Shown here: piece by piece, positions 22,833-36,658 of the stretch
Layout of the letters: the number at the start of each line of letters is the position of its first letter
Position numbering within the stretch: the stretch's first letter is position 1
Assembly (NCBI GenBank): GCA_028386065.3
Contig: JAKUCV010006906.1
Location: forward strand, 1 to 64,000
DNA: 64,000 bases
DNA from: Turnera subulata
Taxonomy: Eukaryota > Streptophyta > Magnoliopsida > Malpighiales > Passifloraceae
Reading direction: 5' to 3'
Made by a program: the position numbers and the translations under genes
The notes under the pieces: model-generated
Seen by the model: only the letters and a program-made list of their open reading frames with translations
Told to the model about the DNA's origin: nothing
Database searches by the model: none

Positions 22833-25021
22833 AAATCAAACCACAACAAATGCAACACACAACAGTACAACAATCATCAAACACAACAATCGAGAAATGT
22901 AGGCATATATCGAAGGAAATCCATCCTCACCTTAGCCTATTACTCAACTCTGAAGATAATGACCGGTCCAAAGCTGGCTCCTCGGGAAACTGCCCTATAT
23001 CAAAACCTATACAACAAAATAACATGTCACAAAAATGCACATAATCGGTATAATATGATGCCATAAATTGTAAATTAAACCCCCCCACGGTTATACGTTA
23101 TCATCTCCATAAGATTATTTTACTTGCCAAAATATAATTACCAAATATTATTGTTTTATTTTTTAAAAATATTTTATTATATATACTTAGTGAAATATTT
23201 CCCAAAATATATAATATCATATTTATTTCCAAAACATTTCATAGTATGTATACCCATTTTCTAAAATTATGTACTCTTACAATAATTTTTCAAAGGAAAT
23301 TCATTTTATAATTATATTTTCTCAAAATAATGTTAGTGATATCATTTTATTTTTTTCCCCGTAAAACACATTCACATACTTCATATATATACATATTTTT
23401 CAAAATACTATAACTCATACTTACCATATTATTATTAAAATAACCATAACATAATTACCTTAGTTTTTAAAATAATACGTCTAAGTAATTATTTTCTAAA
23501 ACAAAATCATATACTAGGTATACCAAAATAATTATTCCCAGAAAAATATAATTTATATAAGCTATATTTTTTTTCCAGGATTATATATTTTATTATATAA
23601 ATATACTCCTCTTTTTCCAGATTTTATTTATTATTATTATTTTTTTAATTAAATCCGGACTGGGCCAAATAGTGTCAGCCCAGGCCTTGCACAGTACCAA
23701 CCCAGTCCCCAACAGGAACCCAGGTGCAGGCCCGTGCACAGGCCCAGCTACACACCAGCCCATCCAAGCCAACCCACATAGCAAGCCCAACATGGCCCAA
23801 ATCAACAACCCAAGAGAACCAGCCCAGGACCCAAGGCACATGTCCAGGTCCATGGTCCAACCGGGTCTGCCTTGACCCGCTCACACTATCGGGCTTGACC
23901 CAACCCCTAAACGGGTGATCCTCTGCACCTGGCTACTCACCTTGGCGGACGATCGCGGCGGCGAGGCTGTTGCAGGTGACGAAAGGCGCGAGAAAGGCGA
24001 GGCGAGGTGGCGGTCGTGAGGCGCGGCGTCGGGGTGCTGGTGCTGCTGACGACGGCGTGGCGTGGTCGCGGCGGCGAGGGAAGGCTGTCATCAGCAGCTC
24101 GTGGAGGCTGCGTTGGCTTCACGTGGAAGAGAAAGGAAGTGCGATCTGCAGCAGCAGTCGGCAAGCGAAAGAGGAAGGCAGGAAGACGATGGTGGCGGCG
24201 CGCTTGGTGGGTGGTGGCGACTGGAACAAGGTGACGTGGTGGTGGAGTTGGTCTTCGGCAGCGGCTCGGTGAACACGAGGAAGATGAAGAAAAGATGGGG
24301 GTGAGGTGATGGTGGCCGACGGTTCTCTTCTTTTTTTTTTTAATTTGGTTTTGGCTGCACTGGTTTATTTTGTGGAGAAAGGATGACTGACGGGATGAAG
24401 TTGTTACTAGGCAAGTTTTGCAGGCAGGAACTGAAATGCCCCGATCCGTATTTACCGTTAAGCACTGTAGACACATGGGACCACATACTATTACAGTAAC
24501 CACAGTGGTAAATATCACAACAAATAGTATTAATACAATAAAAGTACATAATACATCAACAGTACTTGTCCCAGCACGGGAACGTTATTACAACAAGCAA
24601 CCGAATCAGAAATAAAATGCAAGCAGCGGAAGTCTTAATACAACACAGCAATAGACAACAGTATAAACATGATGCAACGCAGGATGGATCCGGGCCTGGC
24701 AGAGGGTGCTCCACAGCTTGCCTCGAACGTACCTGAGCTACGCACAATCAAACTGCGCGACCAGGTCACGCAGGCGAGGGTTGAGTCCGAAGTGCTCACC
24801 GGGTGAAATCCATAAGCAAATATACATACACAAACAACCGTAAATAATCCTAGTCACATCAACAGCAATGTACTAAGGTTCTTACGAACCCTAAATAACA
24901 CGCTCTGTGATTCTAGACACGCTATACCAATTTCATTATCAGGGCCCCTATCACTAGTTAAATGATGGTCGTCGCCTGGTAGTCAAGCTAGCTAGCCCGT
25001 GGATCCCGCCCTGGTACCTCC

Positions 25022-25137
25022 ACGTAAAACTGGCACAGATAGGGAGCAGACCCTAAGCACACTCTCCCCCAGCGCCTAAAATAAAAACTGGTACAGACAG
25101 GGAGCAGACCCCAAGCACACTCTCCCCCAGCACCATA
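25022..25137. repeat. Direct repeat in LTR E
   Basis: AAAACTGGCACAGATAGGG..AAGCACACTCTCCCCCAGCGCC is followed by a near-identical unit AAAACTGGTACAGACAGGG..CTCCCCCAGCACC, period about 57 bp. Confidence 0.8.
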
Positions 25138-26235
25138 AAAATGAGACTACCATCTGGCTGTTCCAACATCTAATTGTGATTTACTAGATGTCTAAGTGTA
25201 ACCAGTTTTATTATTTCTTTATCCTCGTCTAGTTACTATGACACTATTACCCTACCATTATCTCATTATCCCGAGCAGGCTCACAGCCACTCCGCTTGTC
25301 TGGATATTACAAGCTTACATCAACTAGTACCCTCGGTACTCTACTCACACAATTTTCACAGCCAACAACAACAGAAATAACCTACTAATACCACATTTCT
25401 AATATTACCAATAACATCAACAGTAGCATCAATTCAGCAATATCAACGGCAACAAATATCAATTAAATTCATCTCACATCAACCATTCACAGCCACAAAG
25501 AATTCTTCGAGCATATAACACATCAGCAACTTGGTACTACGGTAGTATATAAATATTTACTTATCCTCACCTTAGCCGATTCCTACTCCTAAAAGTCCTC
25601 GAAGTGTTCCGGCTCAGGCTCCTCAGGATATTGCTCGTTATCAATGAAACGCCCGACCCGTATTTACCGTACACAGTAAACACGTGCCGGAACTGTGACG
25701 ACCCAACCAAACCAAGCCCAGCATACAGTGTATACAACAGTAACTCGGGCTCAACAGCCCAAAACAAAAACAATGATAACATCATATCCGGCCCAATGGC
25801 CCAACAATAGTAAAAATAATGCACAGCGAAAGACTTAATAACTCACAAAACACTGTATGCGACACTGGTGCAAACTATGGATCTGAGCCCTGTCCAAGGG
25901 ATAACGCCGCAGCCTGTCTGGAATGCACCAAACCTGTACCACAAATAACTCATCCTACGGGATGAAAGCCCGCATGCGAGGGGTGAGTCGAAGTGCTCAC
26001 CGACGAAGGATAGACAATCAATATACACACTATAAATACTCAAGTCGAAAACAAGAAAAAAACCGCCAAAATACACCCAACCAAAAACTCGACCCAAAAC
26101 TGGTCCAAGACCAAAAAGACTAAATCAAAAGTCCATTTTCCAATTTTATCTTTCTGGGCCCCGTCACGGATAAACTAGGGGTCAGACCTGGTTATCAATA
26201 TATTCCGGGTGCCAGACCAAATCCAAGAGAACCCA

Positions 26236-26619
26236 GGGATCGACATCCCAAAAATACGAACCCAGGGATAGACATCCCAAAAATAATCACGGGATAGACA
26301 TCCCAAGCATAGACATGCTTATCACAAGTAACCCAGGTCAAGGCTACCACAAAATAGTCTTAAACCATCGAGTCGGACCACTACTTACCACGTGACAATT
26401 ATATTATCACCAACAAAAATCAAATCACAGGGATCAACATCCCTAACCAAAATACCGGGATAGACATCCCTATCCAAAATCAAGGATCGACATCCTTATC
26501 TCAAATCATTAATTAATCCATTATTCTAATGGCCAAAGACACGAAAACAAATATCCGAAACCCGACGCACGGGGATAAACATCCCAAAAACCAAATCAAA
26601 ATACTGGGATAAACATCCC
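26236..26619 (-). repeat. Hairpin array in LTR F
   Basis: This includes GGGATCGACATCCC (26236-26249), two GGGATAGACATCCC, AAGCATAGACATGCTT (26305-26320), AGGGATCAACATCCCT, AAGGATCGACATCCTT and GGGATAAACATCCC up to 26619. Confidence 0.85.
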
Positions 26620-27437
26620 GAACCAAAACACAGCAAATGCAACAAGAAACAGAGCAATAATCACCAAACACAACAACCGAGTAATACAGGCACATATTGA
26701 AGGAAATCCATCCTCACCTTGGCCGATTACTCAATTCCGGAAACAATGACCGGTCCCAAGCCGGCTCCTCGGGAAACTGCCTGATATCCAAACCTATATG
26801 GCAAAACAATATACTCAGATAAATGCACATAATCGGTATACTATGATGCCAAAACTGCGAAATAACCCATCCCGGTTCATATCCTTTATTATCATCTTTT
26901 ACCGAAAATATTATACCGTACGTATATCCGAATATAATTTCGGTACCATACTTTAATTAAAATTCCTTTCAAAATATTTTCATAAATTAATTATACTTTG
27001 CCAAAATATAATCACCATAATTTTCTTAAAAAGATAACATATGTATATATATATTTTCTAAAATATTACATTTTTATTAAAACTATTTACCATAATATAA
27101 TTACCAAATACTGTAATTTACTATATATATATTAATCATATGCTATATGTTATTTCCCAGAAAATATATAATCATGAAAACTTAATCTGAAAATTAAATA
27201 CAATTTAATATATATGCATTTTTATTTTCTAAAGACAAAATACTTTTACAACAATTATAAATCTACATAATTATATATATTTTAGAAATATACCTATATA
27301 TATTTTTCCAAGCATAACAACATATTTATAGAATACTCCAGAAATATATTCAAGGTGTATATCTTTTTTTCTAAATAAAGATAATACTAAATTTTCAAAA
27401 CAAAACAAAATATAACTGTCTTTAATTTTTCAAAATC

Positions 27438-27565
27438 AAGTATATATTTTTTTCCAAATTAAAACAAAGCTTATATGAATATATATATGTATATATATAT
27501 ATATATATATATACATATATATATTCATATAAGCTTTGTTTTAATTTGGAAAAAAATATATACTT
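27438..27565. repeat. Perfect 128 bp palindrome
   Basis: The 64 bp arms are exact reverse complements around 27501/27502. The outer part carries AAAACAAAGCTTATATG and its complement; the centre is alternating AT. There is no loop, so it could extrude as a cruciform or fold as a long RNA hairpin. The corresponding part of LTR H does not show it. Confidence 0.9.
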
Positions 27566-27949
27566 ACTGTTTGGAACAGGTCGCGACCCGGACCAGAAGA
27601 ACGGGTCGCCCGGCCTCACCTTTGGGTTGCAGCGGCGCGACGGCGAGAGGAGAAAGGCGAACGCGAGGAAGGGGAAAGCGCAGCAGCGGCGACACTGGGA
27701 CGACGCTGGGACGGCTGAAAGAAAGGCGCGGCGGCGCTGGAGCAGCGACAGCCGCGGAGGAAGACGGATCCGCGGGTTCTCCGCCGGGTCAACGCCTCTA
27801 GCAGGAGCGTCCGGTGGAAAAAAGCGACGGGGAAGGCGGCGACAGATCGGCGACGGCTCGGGCATCCTGCTGGTGGTGGCGGTGAGGCGAGAAACGGCGC
27901 GGAACGCCTCGTCGTGTACAGTAACCGAGAGGGGGTGACGATGAACAGT

Positions 27950-28380
<431 letters not shown>

Positions 28381-30150
28381 CTCTTTATAAACCGATGAAA
28401 ACACTGTGCAGCGTGTGAACTTCAATAATGCAGCTTGTCTGCATTATGAAGCGAGTCCGGTCAGGACCAGAAAATAACTGATACCCCCTTAGTTATTTTC
28501 TGGTGTGATTTTTCAAAGGATTCCGGGACCCAAAAAAATACCGACTTAGGTCCGAAAAATCCACGGAAAATTTTCGAGCGCGGGGAAACTCTCGGTTTCA
28601 AAAAACAACGATCGATTTACCTTGAATTAATTACCCAAGATTAATTCTTTCGGTAAATCGCTGTAGAAATACTTTTACAGTCTGGTAAAAATCCAAAATT
28701 TTTACCCGGGCTGTTACAATCAATTCCTATATCAAACAATAATTTATGCACACATAAGATGATATGCAAATGCTCGACTATTGCAGTAAGCCGTAAAAAT
28801 AATTACTGGACCTACTCGGTACTTCCCCGAGTTATTCCCATTATCCTCATAATTCACCATTTAATTACATAGGCCGGAAATATTTTACCATAATTATATC
28901 CGGTGTATTTAATACTTTGATAATACCCTTTCCATTTTTTTTATTTTCCTTGAGTATGTACTTTCCAAAATTATCTCCATTACTTATTCTTCCATTATAT
29001 TTTATTATTATTTTTTTTTTAAAATTAATTACCATGCTATAACTACCTTGCCATAAGTATATATATATATATATTTTCAAAATATTATTCCCCAAAATTA
29101 TTTTCCAAGAATTATATATTTTATTTCCAAATTTTATTTTCTTGTTTCATCTTCTTCTTTCTTTTTTTTTTCTTCTAATTTACGGACTGGGCCTAGCAGT
29201 CAAGCCCAAGGTCCAGGTTTACCAGACCCAGGCCAAGGCGACAGACCCCACCATGGGCCCATGCCAAAGCTCGGCCCAGCGCCCCTGCAACCTGCGGCCT
29301 GACCCGAATGGAAACGGGTCAGCTCACCTACAGACCCGGATCTCCACGGGTTGACGACGGACGACGGTGCAGACGTGAGCAGCTGGTGCAGGTGGCAACC
29401 ACGACGAGTAGATGACGCGAGGAAGGTGGCGACGACGGCGAGGCTGCAGGCGACGAGGGGAGGTGCAACGTGACAGGCCAAGAGGAAGTAGCTGTCAGGT
29501 TGGCAGTCGTTGGCGGCGCGTTGGGCGGTGGATTCAGGTGACGAAGGTTGCGTTGGACCGGCGACAGCGACGGAGGGGTGATGGTGAGGGCGGTGGAGTG
29601 TGAAGCAGCGGGGGTCTCTTCCTCATGAACAGTAACGAGGAGGGGAGGAAGAGGAGGGTGACAGTTGGTGGTGACGTGGCAGCGTCCGGTTGGGTGGTTG
29701 GGTTCTTTTTATTATTTCCTTTTCTTCCTTGTATGGGTTTGTACTGGGTATTGCAGGGTAAAGGAAAATAAGCGGGGTTTGCGTGTTTGCAGGTGTAAGG
29801 AAATGGGTTGCAGACAGTGAGTTTTTGCAGAGTGAGGATGAAGGAACTGGGTGATGGGTTTTTGCAGGCAGAAGAAAATGTGATGGTGATGGCATGCAGG
29901 AGAGTGGATTTTTTAGGTGAAACACAGGACGCATCACGGGTGTCACAGGGAGGGACAGGCTTTCACGAGCATAACAGGAAAGAGGCGGCTGCATAATTTC
30001 AATTATGCAGTCGTGTCCCGTCCGGACCAAAAAATATCTATAATACCCCCTTGAATTTATTTCTGGCTCAATAATTCGAGGTTAAACATGGCTTTTCTCG
30101 GGATTCCTGGACCTGAAAAATACCAATTCTGGTCCGTAAAATCCTTGCAG

Positions 30151-30523
30151 GTGCGAGAATGAGTATACGGGCAGTAGGTCGATGGGTATAGCCGGGATGG
30201 TCATTTAATTAGTTGTTAAACTGTAATAGTTTGCTAAAGAGGCTATAACTTGGAGTATAAGTAGTAGTGCCCCTTGTAGCAAGAATTTTATAACATTAGT
30301 GGATAAGTCTTAATAAATGAGTTTATATAATTAGTATTTTCTGTTGCCTTTGCGAATGTTGTTTTGCTTCCGTTTACGCTGCGCTCGTGTTTTGGTTAGT
30401 AACCCGCTAGGCAAAGGCGATTAGGTTCTATGTGCTCGAGTATAGGCCTTGGGGTGCCTTGTGGCACGGTGTGGGTGCACACGGTGCCTGGTCGGTCATG
30501 CTTAGGCGGGGGCGTGAAAGATA
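30151..30523 (-). mobile_element. Small solo LTR (Reina-like) inside LTR E
   Basis: 373 bp of sequence absent from the other LTR copies, inserted between AAAATCC(T) and AAAAATCCCGAGCG and flanked by TGCAG on both sides (30146-30150, 30524-30528). On the minus strand it starts TATCTTTCACGCCCCCGCC and ends CTCGCAC. I recall similar openings from small Ty3/gypsy (Reina-type) LTRs, but the family is an inference. Confidence 0.55.
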
Positions 30524-31120
30524 TGCAGAAAAATCCCGAGCGTGGGACAGAGCTCGGTTTCGGAATCCGAAGCATAATTTACCCTGAAATATTTACCCAA
30601 GATTATTTTACATGGTAAATTACTGTACAAAGAATTTTTACAATCCCGGTAAAATGTAAATTTTTACTCGGGCTGTTACAGGAGCAAAGTGTATATACTG
30701 GGTTGTGAGTTTTGTTTTTTTCCCAGGAAATCAAGTAGTGGAGTTTCAAAGAAGGAAAGCTGGTTTATGGTCACAGGTTCACAGGAAAAAGGCGAGCATC
30801 TCACGGGCAACACAGGGAAGAGGCGGCGCAGACTCAATGATGTAGGTAAGTTGTGTATCGTCCGGACCAGAAAATAACTGATATACCTCCTTAGTTATAT
30901 TTCTGGTGTGATTTTTCTGAGGATTCCGGAACCCAAAAAATACCAACTTAGGTCCGAAAAATCCACGGAAAAATCCCGAGCGTGGGAAAAACCTCAGGTT
31001 CGAAAAACGACACTCGATTTACCTTAAATTAATTACCCAAGATTAATTCTTTCGATAAATTACTATAAAAATATTTTTACAGTCCGATAAAAATACCAAA
31101 TTTTTACCCGGGCTGTTACA

Positions 31121-31898
31121 TTGGAGGCATATGCAATTTTAAAGATGTCCTGCATATGCTCAGGTTGTTCATTTTACACAATGGTAGTAGGAGGGCGTGT
31201 ATATGGTAATGATTTGAGGGCTACTTTCTTGTGGAGTTGGTTAAGCTTACTCTTAGGGGGTTCCATGCATGGGGCTAATGGTAATGGCACGAGGGGTCAA
31301 AGCAATATTTTGAGTTTGTTTTTCCAAAGATTGATTACCTGCCATAATCTTGTAGTAATCAGGGGATAGAGGGGGAAGTTGACTTGATGGGCCGAGGGAG
31401 ACACAATAGGCAAAGATAAAGTGAAATTATGGGGGGCAGAAATCATTGAGATTTTAGCAGGTTTTGAAAACTAAAAAAACGAAGGTGCTCAAGCTAAATA
31501 ATCCGGGTCCAGGTTTGATGTGCTGACTGATTACGAGATTAATGTTAACTAGACCGTATACTACCATTTTGGGCCAATGCTTGGTCCATTCCTAGGCTCG
31601 ATAAGCAACTTGTTTTCCTTTTTCTTTCTTTTCTTTCCTGCCTTTCTTTTTAGTCAAGGACAAGTCTTTTTCCGAAGATGATGGCTCAATATGGGGGTCA
31701 ACCGAAGCGTCACATTTACCAAAGAATCAACCTGATTCATCTCATTAAGCACCGAAAATCTTGAGCCTAGAGCACCATCCCCGTTAACGACGACATTCTC
31801 TGTAGAATCATCTTCTTTCCAAACTAGTCTCCGGTTTGACCTCGGGGCGATGTCCTTCGGGGGTTGAACACCAGGATTTCCGGCCACGGAATCCTCAT
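31121..31898 (-). mobile_element. LINE fragment with C-terminal end of ORF1
   Basis: The minus-strand frame through 31654-31898 reads PPKDIAPRSNRRLVWKEDD, then GALGSRFSVLNEMNQVDS, and stops at 31654. The GSRFSVL block is typical of the end of plant LINE ORF1 (DUF4283/zinc-knuckle type). About 530 bp of spacer follows to the LTR insertion. Together with 15738-15922 this makes an ORF1-ORF2 spacer of about 0.75 kb. The right side is cut by copia element II, whose target duplication CTCAT lies within the ORF. Confidence 0.6.
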
Positions 31899-32289
31899 TG
31901 ATGGATTGCATAGTGCAGGAAACTTACTTCTATTTCCTAGCAATACAACGGAAGCAGGATCGGGAGCTTAGCTCGATTTACCGATCGGTGGAAGTCGTCA
32001 CGGTTTGTTGGACCGACTTCTGAGTCTCCGCAACCTAAACCCTCTTTCTCTGCTCTCAATTGTTTCTGTGTATGTTTCTCTGTATTTTTCGCGCACCCAT
32101 GCTATTCCTTTTATAGCAGGTATATTGGTGGATGCTGAGCTGGTGGAGGTCCCTCCATTATCTTTGCAGCTGGTGGAGGCTCCTCCACTATGATAGTGCA
32201 CCATGATAAACTGTGGAGGTCCCTCCATGATGATAGTGCATCATGATAGTACACCCCATTGTGGGTGTACTAATCATTTTATTCCAACA
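31899..32289 (-). repeat. 3' LTR of copia element II
   Basis: 391 bp. On the minus strand it starts TGTTGGAATAAAATG and ends GCAATCCATCA. It contains repeated GGAGG(T/C)CCCTCC-like strings around 32135-32230 in the U3 part. Confidence 0.9.
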
Positions 32290-33348
32290 TCTCGCACTCA
32301 CACATAATGGGAGTGCACACATACACTAACCATGAGAAACATATTCTCTTGAGAACCTCATACATTGATACAGGGAAGTAGATCGTGCGACCAGCATACT
32401 TTGAGAGTCAAATGCTATACATCTGTTAGGAATATATAGCCTCTCAAAAAAAAAATTAAGTAGATCAGAAAGTACGCAAGTACCCTAGATCATAAATCAC
32501 ATTAGAAATCTACCGAAGATCTCTCTTATTAAGATACATTGTATTCACAATTATAACCATAAGTCATAACTGGTGCACCGGTGAATACAAACTAATGTGA
32601 TTTCGGTCAATGATCTTCCTCTTCTCATGATCCTCTTAACTCAACTTAACTTGCTTTTCTAGACATGTCCCGCCAGACCGAATCAGTGTCCATGGTCCTT
32701 TGGCAACACACTAAGATACCAAACATCAAGCTGAATCTCAAGTATCTGATCGGAGTCCTGAGGGTACACGATAGAGCCATCATAAAGGCTTTGGGTCTCA
32801 TACAACAATAAGCGGAGATTAAACTTATGTTAACCCATTTGGTCAGCAAAACGCGCACATGATATGAAACATGTGCTACAGCATTTTCTCTTTTCCCGTA
32901 GAGCGTATGTCTTTTCCATAAGGAATGCTGTACAGAAGATATTTAGACACCATAAGTATCCAAACTTGAGTTCCTTGATCTACCCATTGACTTGAACTCA
33001 CATCTGGCCCATAAAGTAGACTAGATGAACATATTTCATCTATGTAATGACCTTTTGTCATTACTCGTTCGATGTTTAAGCCATCGGGTCTCAAATTATC
33101 CGTATGATAATTTTACTTAAAAAAAATGTCTCATCTTTACTTATCACTAAGATAAGAAGGCGGTTACTCGTGTGAGAAGGCTAACCTCTTGTCTACTCGA
33201 CATACCTTACAATAAAGTAATTAATTGGGGAATGTTCATAACATCCATCCAAAAAGAACACATATATGTATGAATATTCAACTTTATTGATAATTAGAAG
33301 AACATTAAATAGTCATGTGAACAATGGGAAACAAATAAAATGAAGTAT

Positions 33349-33822
33349 TCAAAACCTATGCAACCCTTGAGACTTAACGTGTTTGTTAAACACATCTCTA
33401 GGTACAGGTTTAATCAATGGAACCGCCAACATATCCCCTGTAGGTAAATACTTCACATTCACCACCTTGCGTGTAACCATGTCTCTTGCATAGTTATACT
33501 TGATATCTATGTGTTTGGTTTTGCAATGGAGCTTAGGATCCTTGGTGGAAGAAATTGCAGCCTGACTGTCACAGTAGACTAATACTGGATCCGTGTTTCT
33601 TGCATTATCCACAACGCACTCTAAGAAACTTTTCAACCAAACAGCCTCTTGTGCAGCTGAAGCGAGAGCCACATATTCGGCTTCCATTGTGGACAAGGAC
33701 ACACATGATTGTTTCTTACTGCTCCAGGATATGGCGCCACCACTTAGTAAGAAAACATATCCAGACGTAGACTTTCTATCATCTGGATCCCCTCCATGGT
33801 CAGCATCAGTGTATCCAATCAA
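33349..33822 (-). pseudogene. Copia II RNase H
   Basis: An open minus-strand frame beginning [20 protein letters not shown] and continuing with [12 protein letters not shown] and [13 protein letters not shown]. It contains the expected acidic residues (TDAD, STMEAEY, CDSQAA) of retroelement RNase H and the C-terminal [17 protein letters not shown] block. A stop just upstream (near 33836) separates it from RT, so it is not translated in frame. Confidence 0.9.
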
Positions 33823-33836
33823 TCGTAGATCCTACC

Positions 33837-35129
33837 CGCCTCGATAACAAAGCGAGTAATCAGCAGTCCCTTTTAGATATCTCATGATTCTCTTTACTGC
33901 TTTCCAATGTGCTGGGCCTGGGTCAGATTGATATCTGCTTACCAAGCCAACTGCTTGACAGATATCTGGTCTAGTGCATACCATAGTATACATCAGACTT
34001 CCGACTGCGCTCCGATATGGAACTCGGCTATAAGCATGTCATCAACATATAATGTCAAAAACACAAACTTGTTTCTAGATCTTTTGGTATATACACAATG
34101 GTCTTCTTCCGTCATAGTAAAACCATTTGATAAGACGACATTGTGAAAGCGTATATACCACTGCCTTGAAGATTGTTTAAGACCATAAATAGACTTCAAA
34201 AGTCTACAAACCTTATGTTCGTGGCCTTTTTCGATGAAACACTCAGGTTGTTCCATGTAAATCTCTTCACTTAACTCACCATTGAGAAAGGCAGTTTTGA
34301 CATCCTTCTGATGTAATTCTAGATCTAAGTTTGCAACAATAGCTAGAATTAGGCGAATAGAGGTAAAGCGTACAACAGGTGAGAAAGTCTCTTCGTAGTC
34401 TATCCCAACTTGTTGTGTATACCCTTTCGCCACTAATCGAGCCTTATATCTCTCAACAGTGCCATCAGCCTTGAGCTTGATCCCGAGAACCCATTTGTTC
34501 CCAATGGCTTTGCGTCCTTTAGGGAGATCAAATAGTTCCCAAACTTTGTTAACTCGCATGGACTCCTTCTCGTCTTCCATTGCTTTTGTCCATTTGTCCT
34601 TAGAAGGGCATGAGAGGGCCTCTTTTACATTTCTTGGCTCATGTTCATCATGTAGGAGCATCATAAAGAGTTCACTGCCTTCGAAGTCAAATCGTCGGCG
34701 AGGAGTCTTTAGACGTGAACCACGTCTTAATTGTGATTCATTGTTCCCATTTGGATCAATAGGGCTCCCACTCGGATCAAAAATGTTAATCTCACTCCCA
34801 CTTGGAATAAGATGCATTTTGTCGCTCTCACTTGAAGCAACAGGGTTACTTGCATTCGCATTAGATGGTGAAGGAGGTTGTTCATGAGAGACAAACTCAT
34901 CATCTATTAAAATTCTCCCACTCGAATGAAATGATCCTTGATCCTCATTCTCAAACAAAGATAGGTCTTGTCCTACCTGACCCTTCTTAGGAAACTCATC
35001 CTCTAAGAATGTGACATCGCGTGACTCAAATTCAGTTACACTCCCACTGTCTTGTTGGCTTATGAACACATAACCCTTTGAGGTTTCAGAGTATCTAATA
35101 AATATACTTTTCTCCCCTCTTGGTCCCAA
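33837..35129 (-). pseudogene. Copia II reverse transcriptase with internal deletion
   Basis: The frame reads from GPRGEKSIFIRYSETSKGYV (integrase end) through RRGSRLKTPRRRFDFE, KWVLGIKLKADGTVERYKAR, YEETFSPVVRFTSIRLILAI, DVKTAFLNGELSEEIYMEQP and the catalytic YVDDMLIA. After ...LIA the sequence jumps to RVPYRSAVGSLMYTMVCTRP. About 80 codons normally between these blocks are missing, with the junction at about 34026, and the frame shifts there. The enzyme cannot be functional. Confidence 0.9.
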
Positions 35130-36658
35130 TTTCCATATTTATGAGAAGAATCATGTGTATAAGCAGCACAACCCCAAGGTCTTAGAACACTCAGGTCGGG
35201 TTGTCTACCAGTCCACAACTCATATGGAGTGGTTGCAACTGATTTCGTAGGCACTCGGTTAAGTACATAGGCAGCTGTCAGTAAGGCATCACCCCAAGAG
35301 GTAATTAGCAATTGAGCTTGTGCCATTATTGACCTAACCATCTCTAGAAGAGTTCTATTCCGTCTCTCTGCAATACCATTTTGTTGAGGAGTGCTAGGTA
35401 TAGTCAACTGATGAACTATGCCCTTTTCATCACAAATTCCTTTAAATTGGGCCGAGAGATACTCGCGGCCACGATAAGTTCGAATGGCTTTAATCTTTCG
35501 ATCCAATTGATTTTTCACTAAGCTCATATAGCTTTGGAAGCATGTTAGTGCCTCTGATTTGTGGGAAATTAGATAGACATAACCATACCGAGTATAGTCG
35601 TCTATAAATGTGATGAAATAGTATGCTCCGTGCCTGGCCCTAACATTCATAGGCCCACAGATGTCTGAATGGACTAATTGCAAAGGAAATTCGGCTCTGA
35701 TTGCCTTACCGAAAGGTTTTCGTGCTGATTTTCCAGCTAGACAACATTCACAAGTAGACAATTCCACTTGTTCGATGCTTGGAAGCAAACCTTGTTTTGC
35801 TAACCTTTGCATCCTTTGTTGGCCAATGTGACCAAGTCTAGTATGCCATAAGTTTACATCAACGTCATAATTACGCGAAGAAACAATCATGGAAAAACAA
35901 GCATTATTATTAATAGAAATATAATCCAAATCCATAACATAAAAACCTCCGGTCATGTAACCAAAACCGAATAAGGTTGAACACAAAGTCAACTTAACGA
36001 AATTGTCATGAAATAACAAAGTGAAACCCAAACTTATTAAAGTTTTGACAGAGATAATATTTCGACGAATCGAAGGAGCATAGAGAACATCATGTAGGAG
36101 AAGGTCTCGACCACCACGCAGGACTAACTTGCATGATCCAATCCCTTCAACAGCAACTTTAGAGTTGTTTCCCACATATATCCATTTTGCTCCACGTGTG
36201 ACCCGCCGAAAGTCAACAAAGGCATCACGTTCCCGTGCTATGTGGTCCGTGGCTCCTGAGTCTACAATCCACATAGGATTAGATTCAGTTAGAAAAACAG
36301 AGCTAGAAACACAAAGTTCACTAGCATAAGCAGTTGAAAGTACCTTTTTCTTAGGCTCAGTGCAATCACGAGCATAGTGACCCTTTTGGTTACAGTTATA
36401 GCACTTCACACGTGCCATATTGGTACTTCGTCGCTTCTTTTGGCCTTGTTGTTCTGTCTTGGGCTTCTTTCTCGGGTGAGCTGGCCCAGTTTTCTTTCCC
36501 CAATGCTTTCTCTTTGAACCACCCTTGGGCTTGGAAGTTGTCAAATGCAATTCAGCATGTGGCTTTCCAGCCTCACGCCTTTCCTCTTCCAACTCAAGGT
36601 GCTTCCGGACATCTTCCAGATTGTTGATTCGAACATTATGGGTGAGATGCATTTTCAT
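35060..36658 (-). pseudogene. Copia II gag end, protease and integrase
   Basis: A 532-residue frame. It contains a CCHC zinc knuckle (CYNCNQKGHYARDC, about residues 86-99), an aspartic protease DSGATDHIA, the integrase zinc domain (LWHTRLGHIGQQRM, CECCLAGK), HSDICGPM with the first catalytic aspartate, and GIAERRNRTLLEM with the glutamate. The second catalytic aspartate, usually in RTDRGGEY, is replaced: the text is IRTYRGREY. The frame ends out of register with RT. Confidence 0.9.

Noticed and set aside
33907..34887. Plus-strand frames over copia II
   Set aside because: They are shadows of the pol genes on the minus strand.
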